The notes under the pieces are model-generated. The model was not told the DNA's origin and searched no databases. It saw only the letters and a list, made by a program, of their open reading frames with translations. DNA of 64,000 bases, from NCBI GenBank assembly GCA_028641055.1, contig CM054060.1:297078462-297142461 (forward strand), given 5' to 3'. Shown here piece by piece: positions 1 through 10,879 of the stretch. Both the position numbers and the translations under genes were made by a program. The DNA comes from Alopecurus myosuroides (lineage: Eukaryota; Streptophyta; Magnoliopsida; Poales; Poaceae). Positions within the stretch are counted from its first letter, which is position 1. Every line of letters starts with the position of its first letter.

Positions 1-294
1 TCTAAACTTTTTTTTTGCGGGGATGTAAGCTGAAATCTATATTGTACTACACTGCAATCATGTACCGTACTCCATGGAGTATATTTTTTGCTCTTTTTCT
101 AAAACAGAACATTCTGCATGCTGATATTATTGTGTAACCAAAACCAATCAGGGTGCCGTGCACGGTATGTGTACTTGTACCCATACCAAAAATCACTGAA
201 TGTGCAAAAAAAAAAAATAACCACAGGGTGGAGGAGGCTCGGTCCAGAGGTCAAAAGGAAGTCTGTCCAGCCAGCCAAAAGCTGGTACAGTACG

Positions 295-321
295 TTTCTG
301 TTTCTTCTTGTCTTGTCTCTT
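295..321 (+). promoter_or_regulatory. Pyrimidine-rich patch upstream of the AP2-trihelix gene
   Basis: A run of almost pure C and T (295-321) lies about 40 bases before the chosen start codon at 362. Plant core promoters and 5' leaders often carry such a Y patch near the transcription start. No convincing TATA box sits 30-35 bases further upstream; the AT-rich stretch at 78-88 is too distant. The rest of 1-294 shows only an A run at 207-217. The role is inferred from position and composition. Confidence 0.3.
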
Positions 322-361
322 GTGGCGGCCGCCCGGTCCATTCCAGTCCAGCGAGAGCGTG

Positions 362-3300
362 ATGATAGTGAAGGCGGAGAGCGCCCAAGCCGGCATGAGT
401 GAGATCGTGGCGGCGCACGGGGAGGCAGCAGAAGCTGTGAGGAGGGAGAAGAAGGCAGGGCCGGACGCCGAAACCGGGTTCCTCGGCGTGCGTCGGCGAC
501 GGAGGAGGCCACAAAGCGGCAGGTACGGGGCGCAGATCTGGCATCCGTTGCGGAAAAACAATGTCTGGCTCGGCACCTTCGGCTCCGCGGAGGACGCCGC
601 CAAAGCGTACGACGCGGCGGCCGTCGAGCTGCGCGGCGCTGCTGCCAAGACCAACTTTAAGTGTCCGGCCGCCGTCGAAGCTGCGGAGAGGAGGAAGAAG
701 CTGTTCGAGAACGTGTACAAGTACTACTACAAGCGCAGAAAGGACAGCCGCGCCGGCCGCAACCACGGCAAGACGTACGGCTCGGCTGGTGCGGCCTACC
801 TGGTGGCGACGCCCGTTGTCGCGCCCGGGATGGTGGGACCCTCGGCCGTCCAGTCCTTACCCGAGCCTCCGTCTGCTGGTGCCACGACTGGCATGGCCAC
901 GCCCGTGGTTGGGGGCAACCTGAGCTTCTCGGCGTCCAACACGGAGGAGGAAGAGGAGGATGAGGAGGAGGAGGACATAGGCGAGCGAGGGAAGAGGAAG
1001 AAGACGTCGGAAGATGGCGCTGCCGCCGATGCCGGGAGCGAGAAGATGATGAGGTTCTTCGGGGGTCTGATGAAGCAGGCGATGGAACGGCAGGAGGCAA
1101 TACATCATCGGTTCGTGGAGGCCATGGAGAAGCGGGAGCAGGACTGCATGATCCGCGAGGAGGCGTTGCGGCGGCAGGAGATGGCGCGCCTCGCGCGCGA
1201 GCAGGAGATACTCGCGCAGGAGCGCCCCATGGCCGCTACCCGCAACGCCTCTGTGCTCTCCCTCATACAGAAGATCACCGGGCAGACCATCCCCATGCCG
1301 TCCATTCCACCGCCGCCGCAGACTGAAGCCACGACCATCGCCTACGCCGCCGCGGTGCCGCCGTCGTCGCAACCACCCTCGAGTATGCAACCGCAAGTAC
1401 CCCAGCCGCACAAGTCGCCGGCGGCCGAGACGATGAAGCCGAAGCAGCAGCAAGCTCTGGTGGTACACCAAAGCAGCACGGACATCGTCATGAAGCCCGC
1501 CGAGACGCCGCACGACGCGTCGGGGTACGACGGGTCCGGAGGCGGCGGCGGCGGCCGGGCGGCGTCCTCGAACTGGCTCATGGCGGAGATGCACGCGCTG
1601 ATCCAGCTGCAGTGCGAGCGGGACATGCGTTGGAAGGGGCCGGCCTGGGAGAAGATCTCCGCGGGCATGCGTCGGATGGGCTACAGCCGGAGCGCCAAGC
1701 AGTGCAGGGAGAAGTGGTGGCGGATGAAGAACCGCTTCAACAAGATGAAGGAGGGCAACAAGAAGCGTCCCGTGGACTCCAAGACGTGCTTCTACTTCCC
1801 CCAGCTCGAGGCGTTCTACCGCAGCAAGGCGGCGCTCGGCTCCCATGCCGGTGCCGGCGGCGCGCCCGCGGAGCACGCGAATGCAGATCCTCGGGATTGC
1901 GTCGAGGCGTTCACCGTCGCGGCGCCGATCTCGCAGATGGCTCCGCAGCCGCACTCCCTGCCACCCGTGGACAAGAACGGTGTTACCAGCAACGACGGCA
2001 AGGGGCACGCCGTTGGTGGCGTCTCCGGGGGAACGCAGATGCAGGCAAGCAACGCAGGCAGCGTAGCGGGCAACAGGTTCGTCTTCAGCGAAGCCGGCAA
2101 GCTGGAAACAAATGTGCATTCTCCTACGCCACCGTCGCAGACTGACGCCACGACCATCGCCTACGCCGCCGCGGTGCCGCCGTCGTCGCAACCACCCCCG
2201 AGTATGCAACCGCAAGTACCCCAGCCGCACAAGTCGCCGGCGGCCGAGACGATGAAGCCGAAGCAGCAGCAAGCTCTGGTGGTACACCAAAGCAGCACGG
2301 ACATAGTCATGAAGCCCGCCGAGACGCCGCACGACGCGTCGGGGTACAACGGGTCCGGAGGCGGCGGCGGCGGCCGGGCGGCGTCGTCGAACTGGCAGAT
2401 GGCGGAGATGCACGCGCTGATCCAGCTGCAGTGCGAGCGGGACATGCGTTGGAAGGGGCCGGCCTGGGAGAAGATCTCCGCGGGCATGCGTCGGATGGGC
2501 TACAGCCGGAGCGCCAATCAGTGCAGGGAGAAGTGGTGGCGGATGAAGAACCGCTTCAACAAGATGAAGGAGAGCAACAAGAAGCGCCCCGAGGACACCA
2601 AGGCGTGCCTCTACTTCCCCCAGCTCGAGGCGTTCTACCGCAACAAGGCGGCGCTCGGGCTCGGTTCCCATGCCGGTGCCGGCGGCGCGGCCGCGGAGCA
2701 CGCCAATGCAGCTCCTCGGGATCGCGTCGAGGCGTTCACCGTCGCGGCGCCGGTCTCGCAGATGGCTCCGCAGCCGCACTCCCTGCCACCCGTGGACAAG
2801 AACGGTGTTGCCAGCAACGACGGCAACGGGCACGCCGTTGGCGGCGTCTCCGGAGGAACGCAGATGCAGGAAAGCAACGGAGGCAGCGTAGCGGGCAACA
2901 GGTTCGTCTTCAGCGAAGCCTGCACTGCAACAAAGCTGGAAACAAATGTGCATTCTCCTGTGGCCACCGGCGGCGGCACGTACATGTGGTGCCCTGCTCC
3001 AATTGCCGATGAAATCGACCCCGAGCATGTGCAAGAGATCGGCCTGAAGCAGGCGCCGGTGGCGGCCATCAGGAGGACGCCGGCAGCTAGGTCGGATTGT
3101 CGGTCGGGGTTCCGCGGAGTGCGCCTCTATTCCGGCAAGTACTACTTGGCGCGGATCAGGGAGCCGGGGCGGCCAACAACTCGGCTGCGGCTCGGCATGT
3201 TCGACAACGTGGAGGAGGCCGCCAGAGCGTACGATGCCGCGGCACTGAGGCTGTATGGCGCCTCGGCCAAAACCAACTTCGAGCAGCCACCGGAGCCTGC

Positions 3301-3379
3301 GGAGTGGCAGCAGTTCGAGGAGTTTCTCAAGAAGATGGACTTCACTGATGTGCAGCGAGAAGTTCAGACAAAGCTATGA
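362..3379 (+). CDS. Chimeric AP2/ERF-trihelix (GT-2-like) transcription factor
   Basis: Intronless frame of 1005 codons. Translation is open from 221, but 362 is the first ATG, with a purine at -3; an in-frame ATG at 395 is an alternative. Domains: AP2/ERF about 39-99 (GFLGV, VWLGTF, AYDAAA, AKTNF); a piece like the last helix of a GT-2 N-terminal trihelix at 111-139 (FENVYKYYYKRRKDSRAGR); acidic run 195-205; long charged helix 230-288 and the IQKITGQTIPMP motif near 302-313, both typical of GT-2/GTL1 proteins; trihelix DNA-binding domains at about 404-490 and 677-762; second AP2/ERF about 915-973 (GFRGV, RLGMF, AKTNF). It is presumably a nuclear DNA-binding protein. I know AP2 and trihelix as separate plant families, so the combination is unusual. 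The WLG motif is altered in the second AP2 domain. The motifs are plain; function and expression are inferred. Confidence 0.85.
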   Translation: MIVKAESAQAGMSEIVAAHGEAAEAVRREKKAGPDAETGFLGVRRRRRRPQSGRYGAQIWHPLRKNNVWLGTFGSAEDAAKAYDAAAVELRGAAAKTNFKCPAAVEAAERRKKLFENVYKYYYKRRKDSRAGRNHGKTYGSAGAAYLVATPVVAPGMVGPSAVQSLPEPPSAGATTGMATPVVGGNLSFSASNTEEEEEDEEEEDIGERGKRKKTSEDGAAADAGSEKMMRFFGGLMKQAMERQEAIHHRFVEAMEKREQDCMIREEALRRQEMARLAREQEILAQERPMAATRNASVLSLIQKITGQTIPMPSIPPPPQTEATTIAYAAAVPPSSQPPSSMQPQVPQPHKSPAAETMKPKQQQALVVHQSSTDIVMKPAETPHDASGYDGSGGGGGGRAASSNWLMAEMHALIQLQCERDMRWKGPAWEKISAGMRRMGYSRSAKQCREKWWRMKNRFNKMKEGNKKRPVDSKTCFYFPQLEAFYRSKAALGSHAGAGGAPAEHANADPRDCVEAFTVAAPISQMAPQPHSLPPVDKNGVTSNDGKGHAVGGVSGGTQMQASNAGSVAGNRFVFSEAGKLETNVHSPTPPSQTDATTIAYAAAVPPSSQPPPSMQPQVPQPHKSPAAETMKPKQQQALVVHQSSTDIVMKPAETPHDASGYNGSGGGGGGRAASSNWQMAEMHALIQLQCERDMRWKGPAWEKISAGMRRMGYSRSANQCREKWWRMKNRFNKMKESNKKRPEDTKACLYFPQLEAFYRNKAALGLGSHAGAGGAAAEHANAAPRDRVEAFTVAAPVSQMAPQPHSLPPVDKNGVASNDGNGHAVGGVSGGTQMQESNGGSVAGNRFVFSEACTATKLETNVHSPVATGGGTYMWCPAPIADEIDPEHVQEIGLKQAPVAAIRRTPAARSDCRSGFRGVRLYSGKYYLARIREPGRPTTRLRLGMFDNVEEAARAYDAAALRLYGASAKTNFEQPPEPAEWQQFEEFLKKMDFTDVQREVQTKL
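1319..2959 (+). repeat. In-frame tandem duplication inside the AP2-trihelix gene
   Basis: Two direct copies, 1319-2137 and 2138 to about 2959, are offset by 819 bp (273 codons). Each encodes a proline/glutamine-rich linker, a glycine run, one complete trihelix domain and a Ser/Gly-rich tail ending LETNVHSP. About 30 base differences were counted by eye over the unit, plus two small in-frame insertions in copy 2 (a Leu-Gly pair and a Thr-Ala-Thr stretch). The frame is intact in both copies, so the duplication is fairly recent and did not break the protein. Confidence 0.9.
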
Positions 3380-4040
3380 AAGAAACATTTTCAGTACCCA
3401 ATGAAGTGTTGGCTGGGCTCAGAGACAGTGCTGGGTGTTAGATACTACATTCAGATCTTAGTTCAGAGTGGTGGCTTCTATTTTCTGTTTAGATGGCCGA
3501 AGAACTTCTTAATCTTCTCCCGGGTAAACTACTTTCGTCGTGCGTGCTCATAATTGTGTTCAACTGTTCAGAAATACATGAGAGAAATATTTACAATTTC
3601 AGATAGAAACTACCTTGTTGGTTACCCTCTGTTGCTTCATAACCCTGCATCTGGTGTATATGTATCCATAGTTCCATATACATATTGCATGTTGACAAAG
3701 TTCCCTCTTTTATGTTTGTCATTATCGACTCCAGAAAAGAGAACTAACCATGCACTTTCTTCTAATACTGAGTACAGAACGGTCTAATCGGAAGGTGCTA
3801 ACAAGTTGGACCCCATGTTAATGCTACTTGGATCCCATACCAAAGCTCCAACTTGGTGGCTTAGAGTTGAATTGCCGCTTAACCTAGCTATACAAAGTTT
3901 TATGTTTGTATTGTTTAGTTGAGCAGGAAATTTAGTGATAAATACTTGACTCGATTTCTGACTTTAGCTGGTTCACAATGTTGACTTAAACTCGTGAAAA
4001 TAATTCCATGAGACTGGCGTGAATCTTTTTTCCATAAGGA
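3380..4040. other. 3' flank of the AP2-trihelix gene
   Basis: AT-rich sequence after the stop codon. It presumably starts with the 3' untranslated region, but no strong AATAAA signal was seen. The short open frames here have no recognisable motifs. Confidence 0.4.
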
Positions 4041-5690
4041 GTATATATTAATATCGCAATGCCTCCAAGAAGGGAACATTGCGGAAGCGTTGTCGTCGCT
4101 CTGATTCTAGATCAAAAGTTTTCACCCTGAAGAAAGTCCACACTCGCAAAAAGCAATGCCCTCAATAAAGCAATTGTCAGGCACAACCAATTAAGGTCAT
4201 TGGGTTTTCACCCTGAAAGTTTAGACTTTGAACTTCTCCTGTGTTGTCGCTGCTCCAAGTTACCAATCACCGAGCCAATCCCTCATTGCCACCAAGACTC
4301 GAATCACCATAACTAGTTCTCAGATATCTCCCTCCATGGCATTCTCCGCGCTCTGACTTCACCATAGAACAAAAGACAAGTCCACGATAGCAACAGACGG
4401 CAGAGCTTCGTAACGCTTCCTCTGAAACCAAACGGTCAGAAAAACATGGCTGCGTGAGACCGAATCCCACTCGATCCTTCAATCTCTAGGCTTGAGATGC
4501 CCAATGAAGTTTGTCGGTGGAGCCTTCCGAAAATCGAGACACCGGCCAAATCAATGAAGACATGCATCAAGTAGATCTTCGTCTTGGTGCGAGAGGAATC
4601 CAAGGACCGCCGCCTTTATTCAAACCGAGCCGGCAGCCCCCACGCGACCCACTAGAAACTTCCTTCCAGCATCCCCTCCTCTCACGCGACCGGCCTGGCC
4701 GCAAGCCCTCCTGACAGAGCATCGCCGACCACCCTCACCATGAGCAGCACCACACAACGGGGTCGCAACTAGGAAAAGATGTCGTGGCTCGTAAAACCCT
4801 GGTCGAGCAAAGATGGGCCGACACGACTGCCACCGGATCTGGTGACCTCCTGCAGCAGGCCTTATACCTCCATAGAGTTGCCTCTGAGTGGGCGGCCGCA
4901 GAGGCACAGGGGCACATTTGCATCGGCCGAAGAGGAGGAGCCGTGTGGGAGGACGAGGGCGCCGCACAAGGCGTGAGCAGAGGAGCAGCACACCCTGCCC
5001 AGTCATGAACACCGCGTCGAGCGCCCAACGGAGCAGCGTGAACGGCAGCATGGCCGCCGCCCTTGGGAGCAACCGCCAACGGTGCTATCACCGTGCACCA
5101 TCGTGGGGAGACGCAAGCGACAAGATCTGGAAGGAGACGGCGCACCATTGACGTTGAGGCCAAGGGGGGCTAGCCCTGTGAGCCAGCAGCGGCTGGAGCA
5201 GCACGGGACTGACGCCGCTGCACGCCGATCCGCCAAGACGGAGGCCGTCGAGGTGGTCGATTGGGTGGGGGGGTTTTTGGGTGAGAGGGAGGGTATCTCG
5301 TGGGGGAAGCGGTGCCCCGCCGCCTCCGTCCACCAGGGACGGCCTCCTCCGGCGGCGATGGGGGATCTGGACGCGCGGGTGGCATTTTTGCGGCGGCCGA
5401 GCGAACGTCTTGGAGTCCCTGACGTGAATCTAATAGACAGATCTTTCAGCATGAGGAACTCACTGCCGAGTCGCTAACAAATAGGATACAAGAAGAGGCT
5501 ACTATTTGGAACATGGCAGGAGCGACAATCCCTTTTGATCTCGGCCGATTTTCCTTCCCTAGTTCCTGTTTTCTCGGCCTTTGCCCTTTTTCTCTTATTT
5601 CTAGTGCATTTTGTGTGCTCTTTTGTAACCACTCCTTCTAATCCATGAATTTAGCAGCTCTCCTTCTAACATTCAAAAAAGTTTTAATAA
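4041..5690 (+). repeat. GC-rich repeat-like segment with a LINE-style 3' tail
   Basis: A block much richer in G and C than its flanks, with short overlapping frames on both strands and none with a recognisable domain. It ends near 5500-5682 with a T-rich stretch, a sentence-like 'Ttt gtaaccactcc' region and a short A run (5679-5684), the layout seen at the 3' ends of grass LINEs and their non-autonomous derivatives. The 5' part (about 4060-4240) twice has TTTTCACCCTGAA, a motif I associate with repeated Triticeae DNA. Boundaries and class are uncertain and no target duplication was found. Confidence 0.3.
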
Positions 5691-6333
5691 GTTTTAATTT
5701 CACATAGATTGAAAAAAAGTTAAGGCAGAACAAGACTTGTCGTCTCTCCAAAAAAAATGCTTTCCATTATCCACCATTGTTTGATACTGGACGTATTGAA
5801 TGAGACTCTTTTTGCAAGGAAAAAATCACACTTTCCCACGGTTCACAATTCCATCAAAACTATGAACTGCCATTTTATTTTTCAAACGAATATTGTAAAC
5901 CATGAGCAAGTGTGTTTTTTTTTAAAAAAAACTTGTTGAATATAGAAAAGAAAATGCATGTAGTTCCACGAGATCTTTTAGACATGGAAAACCTTGAGTT
6001 AACCCCCACAAAATTAAATTTGAGTTATAGTATGGCAAAAGCATGGAATATATATAGGTTGAAGTTCTCGCAAAGCCATTGGTGGGAATTTTCATATAAA
6101 TGGAAATTTTGAAATAGGTGATGTATGGTCTCGTGGAAAGAAGAAAACATGATAATACTTAAATTTCTCTTTTATTTTTTACTGAGTGATACAAAATCCA
6201 TCAAACCTAGGGTGGATCTTTTTTTCCTAGACTTAAGACCTTTATTGATTATTTACCATTTATCTAGATGACCCATCAACAAATAAATTCAGATTTTTGT
6301 ATTTTCATCATAGATGCACACAACCAAATAATA

Positions 6334-6350
6334 ACACACACACACGCACA
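6334..6350. repeat. (AC)n microsatellite
   Basis: Short AC dinucleotide tract with a single G interruption. Confidence 0.7.
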
Positions 6351-7702
6351 TGCATAAGCAAACCATGTAAATGTTTATTCAAAATGATAATTAGTCCATG
6401 TTTACTAGATAAACCATTTAGTTCAATTGCATCGTGTAGTTAGAATGTTAGTCACATTTTTTTCGTGCAGCAAAAAGACTCAAATACTTTTTCCGTTTGG
6501 TTGAGATACTTGTTTTTGTTCAAATTAAAGATTTACTACGGAATCATTACCATATTTACTCCCCAAAATAAATAAAAATTCCCTAAGGTAGTGGGACAAC
6601 TGAAGAAGCATATTTGGGATTGTGTAAAATCTTGAAACCATGAGCTTGTTAAAATGAAATGCATGATATTTGAATATGTGTCCCAAAACACCATGAAAAC
6701 ATTGGATAAACAAAATGTTGAAACCTATGAGCCAAATATTGCAAAAAATTGGATGGATTGAAAGATAATATGGTCGGGTAGATGAGTTTGTTTAGTGGAG
6801 GGTTAATTACCGTGACATAAGGCAGTTCTTTGCATCGGCCTATGGCATCGAAGAGCATGAGGTTAACCAGGTGTGTGATAATATCGTCGAGATTGAAGGC
6901 GTGGTTGCATCCACATCGGCTGGCAATAACAATGGCAATGACATGTTTGCATTATGTCACTGCGTGCGTGGCAACCAAAAAGATTGGATGTGGGATATCA
7001 ACGCAGTATGTATTGAGGCATTGGCCCGCGAACTGGATTCCATAATCCAGGCGATAGATCCATTACAGACCGTGAGAATTCTACTTCTTGTGATTGGCTT
7101 GACCGTGTTGCACGTTGCATCACCATCGTCAGCTTAGACAATTACTTAAAGATTGAGATGGATAACCTAGAGGGGGCAGAGTGAATAATTTTCCACAAAT
7201 TTTACTCTTTTATTCACAAATTTTAGGATTTACGGTAAATGAAGTGATAATAATGGAACTATAGGAAACATCATATATGATGGTAGAAGGTATTTCAAGA
7301 CAAAGGCTATCACAAAGATAAAAGCAAGCGAAAGAGCTCGTATAAAAATAACAAAGGAACATAGATACGAAGATGTATCCCGATGTTCACTTCATTGGTG
7401 GGAAAGCTAGTCACCATTGCAGAGGTGTGAGTTACCACAAAATACATCCCAAACTCCATTGAACGTTCACCTCCTTCTCTTTGAACATCCTCCACGAAGT
7501 AGGATCTCACTCACTAGTGGTGTGCCTTAAAGTGACCTAAAACCTTCACAAACTTTGATGGAGCACAAAATATTGGCCTAGAAGCTTCTAGGAAAATTTC
7601 TCTCCGAGAGTTCCCAAAAATCAAAGAGTAACATGTATCTTCATGAACCCGAGGAGGAATCACTTTTAGGTCGGTGGGGCCATAGATCAGGACCTCCGAT
7701 TA

Positions 7703-7719
7703 CCCCCCCCCCCCCCCCC
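7703..7719. repeat. Poly-C tract (17 C)
   Basis: Homopolymer of 17 C in an otherwise AT-rich region. The length may be imprecise because homopolymers are prone to sequencing error. Confidence 0.6.
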
Positions 7720-8376
7720 AATCGAGGTTGATTAATTAGGGGAATGGGAGATCTCCAAGCTTAAGGTGGTCAACAATGGATGATAGAGAATATGAATGAA
7801 TGGTCTAAAAGTATATGGCTAGCTTCTCCCTTTAGAGAGGAAGCAGTCTATTTTCCATACAAAATATGGCCGTTACGTGCTTTATTTTGTAAGCCAGGAG
7901 CCATGGCCAAAATTCCTAGATCCACTCGAGGGACTAGAATAATTTGTCTTCCTCTCTAGGGTTTGCCCCTAGCTAATCTTAAACCTAATCGACTCACAAA
8001 GAGACCATGTATAGTTACTTGAGGAGCCCGGAGTAAACTACAAAATTCTAGCCTATGCTTTAAATTGAGTAAAAGGCACATATGGCTCTATTTTTTTTCT
8101 AAAATGAAAGGATCTCTATTTTGTGGAGTATATAGTCGCCGGGTTGTATATGTGGTAAAGGTGAAAACATAGATCACCACCACCTCGTTCATCAAGAGTA
8201 CCCCTCTTAATAGTGTGTCATACCTATGACTTGATAAAGGTAAAATACATAGAATTTAATATTGTCGCAACTTTTACTATTTTCGTTTCATATTGGGTGG
8301 TGGGGGAAGGAATAATTACACATTTCCGTTGCGTAATTTGGGACCAAGATTAATTATACACTTGAAGGTAACATTA

Positions 8377-8778
8377 CTACCCTATTCCTAGTGCCAAATT
8401 CACTACGTACTGCGTAGGGCTATATCTCAAAGCAGCTAGGGAAGATTTTGGTGGTCCATGTTTTTCGGAAATTGTCATTCTTGCTTGTTGGAATATTTGG
8501 AAACAGAGGAATGGAGCCATATTCAAGCAGACGAGTCCTTCTTTTAGGGGTTGGAAAGCTGATTTTGTTTTGGATGTCACCATGCTCAAGCATAGGGTGA
8601 AGACTTCTATGGCTTTTGATCTTTCATCATGGATAGATGGTTTACATCAATTATTTTAGTTTAGCTCCGCCCCTTTTATTTTTCTTCTGTGTATATTTGT
8701 AAATATTTATAACTCTTTTGATTGTTGGTAATAAAAGATTGTGGAGGTTTTCCTTGCAGTAAAACGTAAAAAAAAAAA
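8377..8778 (+). pseudogene. 5'-truncated LINE: ORF2 C-terminus, 3' UTR and poly-A
   Basis: The plus strand is open into a stop TAG at 8657-8659 and encodes the end of a plant LINE ORF2, including ACWNIWKQRNGAIF and a closing SSWIDGLHQLF. This is the tail that follows the zf-RVT zinc finger in grass LINEs. A 110-base 3' UTR and an A run (8768-8778) follow. Everything upstream of the ORF2 tail is missing, as expected from incomplete target-primed reverse transcription. The 5' boundary is approximate. The element is dead. Confidence 0.75.
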
Positions 8779-9059
8779 CAAATGGACGATTCTACAATTC
8801 TAAAGGAGAAAGCTGTGCTAGCTCCTCGAACTTCACAACTAGTCATGTCGCATGAGGGACTTCAAGGAAAGATGTCCTTGGTCAAAGGGAAAATACTCCG
8901 TTCAGCCTGGGTTTAGCGGATCCTGTCTGGGTCAAACACCTTTCGGATGTTCAAAAAGTTCGAAACAAATCACGCTAATATGTAAGATTACAAAATTTCG
9001 TGAACAAATGACTTTTGTTTGGCATGTGTAAAAAATACAAAAATCGGACACATGTATAC

Positions 9060-10688
9060 TAATACTTCATAAACATATCCTTAATTTTTGATGTTCCGTG
9101 TTATTTTCCACATGTTTACTATACACTTTATGTCATTCATATCGATTTCCGGGACTAACCTATTAACAAGATGCCACAGAGTCATTTAATTGTTTAATCC
9201 TTTTTTTAGTTTTAGAAAAGTTGTTGTGAAAACATTCTCGGAATTGGAAAGTTTGAAGCCCGGAAGTATTAGAATTGCCGAAGGTTCCACGAAGTCCCGA
9301 AGATACCCGGAGAGGGGCCAAGGGGGCACACCATATGGCGGCGCCCCCTGGCCGCGTCTGGGGGTGGTCTATGACCCCCATGGGCCCTCTGCCATTGCCC
9401 TTTCGGCTATATAATCCTCCCGACATATCAACCCTAAAAATATACCACTTTTTTTCCGAGAAACACCCGAGGCCGCCGTCATCGTCATCCCGAGATCGAG
9501 AGGTTTCTGGAGCTCTCCCCGGCACCCTGCCGGGAGGGGAATTCATCACCGAAGGGGTCTACACCACCATGCCCTCCTCCGAAGTGATGCGTGAGTAGTT
9601 CATCCCTGGACTACGGGTCCATAGAAGTAGCAATATGGTTGTATCCTCCACTTTATACCTCATTTTTAGATCTCGCGAGCTTCCTCGCATGATCGAGATC
9701 ACCTTTATGTAATGCTACATGGTGTGTTTGCTGGGATCCGATGAATTAGGAATGTTATGTCTTTTCATTATAAATCTATCATGTTATCTTCATGTATATG
9801 TTATTTATGATCTTGCAAGCTGTACGTTATTAGTAGATGCTCTGTCCAAGTATATGCTAGTAACTACAAGAGGGAGTATTTGTGCTCGGTAGTGGGTTCA
9901 TGCCTCCTTTGCATCTGTGCTCGAGTGATAGAAATCAAATAAAATCAACAATGCTTCCACACTTTGAAATCAAATCAAAATTACTTGGATGTGTTGTTGC
10001 CATTGGGGAGAAAACAACAATGCTTTGTCTAAGGATGATGTTATGGTTTACATTACACACTTTACTTACTGCAATTATCTGTTGCTTGCAACTTAATACC
10101 CAACGTTTGTTCGGATGATATTCGGATGGTGGATTATTAGTCATAGATGCAGTTGGATGACGGTCTACGTATCTTGTTGTAATGCCCGCATGAATCACAT
10201 AGTAATTTTTATGTCTTGCATATGCACTACGGTGCAATCTTCATTTCTGTCAATTGCCCACCTATAATTTGTTCACCACACATGTTATTTATATTTCACG
10301 GAGAGACACCACTAGTGAACTGTGGACCCCGGTCCATTTTCCTCATACTGATATTACACACACTGCTTACACTATTTTCACACTACTTCTACTGCTTTCA
10401 TACTGTTTTCCACACCATACGTTTAACCACTTTGTGTTCAGCAAAACCGGTGACATTGACAACCTCACTGATTCGTTGGCGCAAAGTGATTTGATTGTGT
10501 TGTGTAGGTTCCACGTTGCTGCTGAACCTGTAGTGTGCCCTGCCATAGCAGCTGCATAACACTTCTGAAGTTACTTCTTACTCCTACTGGTCGATTCAAC
10601 CTTGGTTTCTTTCTGAGGGAAACTTGCCGCTGCACTCTTCATACCTTCCTCTTGGGGTCTCCCAACGAACGTGTGATCACACACATCA
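9060..10688 (+). repeat. 5' LTR of element B
   Basis: Aligns along its length with 33622-35234. The start has decayed from TG to TA and the end is CACATCA. A TATA-like CTATATAAT lies near 9407-9416, a likely LTR promoter. Both LTRs share the motif series around TTAACAAGATGCCACAGAG and the GCCGCCGTCATCGTCATCC block. Confidence 0.85.
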
Positions 10689-10698
10689 AGCACTTTGC

Positions 10699-10716
10699 TG
10701 GCGCTGTTGACGGGGA
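10699..10716 (+). other. Primer-binding site of element B (tRNA-Asp type)
   Basis: TGGCGCTGTTGACGGGGA, ten bases inside the 5' LTR, differs at two positions from TGGCGCCGTTGCCGGGGA, the complement of the plant tRNA-Asp 3' end. The two differences fit an old inactive copy. Confidence 0.7.
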
Positions 10717-10879
10717 GGAAGAGAATTTCTGCAAGGGGAGTCTCTCACTTCCATTCTCTTTACTTTGTTTTAGTTTTTATTAGTTTATTTTATTTTGTCT
10801 TGTTTGTTTCTCTATATAAAAAACACACACAAAAATAGTTCTTATTCTAGTTGTTATTTTTTTCTTTATCATGCTTGCT

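Larger units (their letters stand above)
5691..8376. other. AT-rich intergenic DNA
   Basis: No gene, terminal inverted repeat or LTR was recognised. It holds two simple-sequence tracts, an AC microsatellite at 6334-6350 and a run of 17 C at 7703-7719. The short frames are AT-rich and lack motifs. Confidence 0.5.

Noticed and set aside
308..361. Upstream extension of the transcription factor frame to 308
   Set aside because: The codon at 308 is TTG. The first ATG in frame is 362, the expected kind of start for a plant gene.
857..3034. 725-codon open frame on the minus strand opposite the AP2-trihelix gene
   Set aside because: It is a shadow of a GC-rich coding strand: low-complexity Arg/His/Leu sequence with no domain, while the plus strand has clear AP2 and trihelix motifs.
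4620..5477. Overlapping frames on both strands
   Set aside because: GC-rich composition produces them. None has a recognisable motif and they overlap in several frames.
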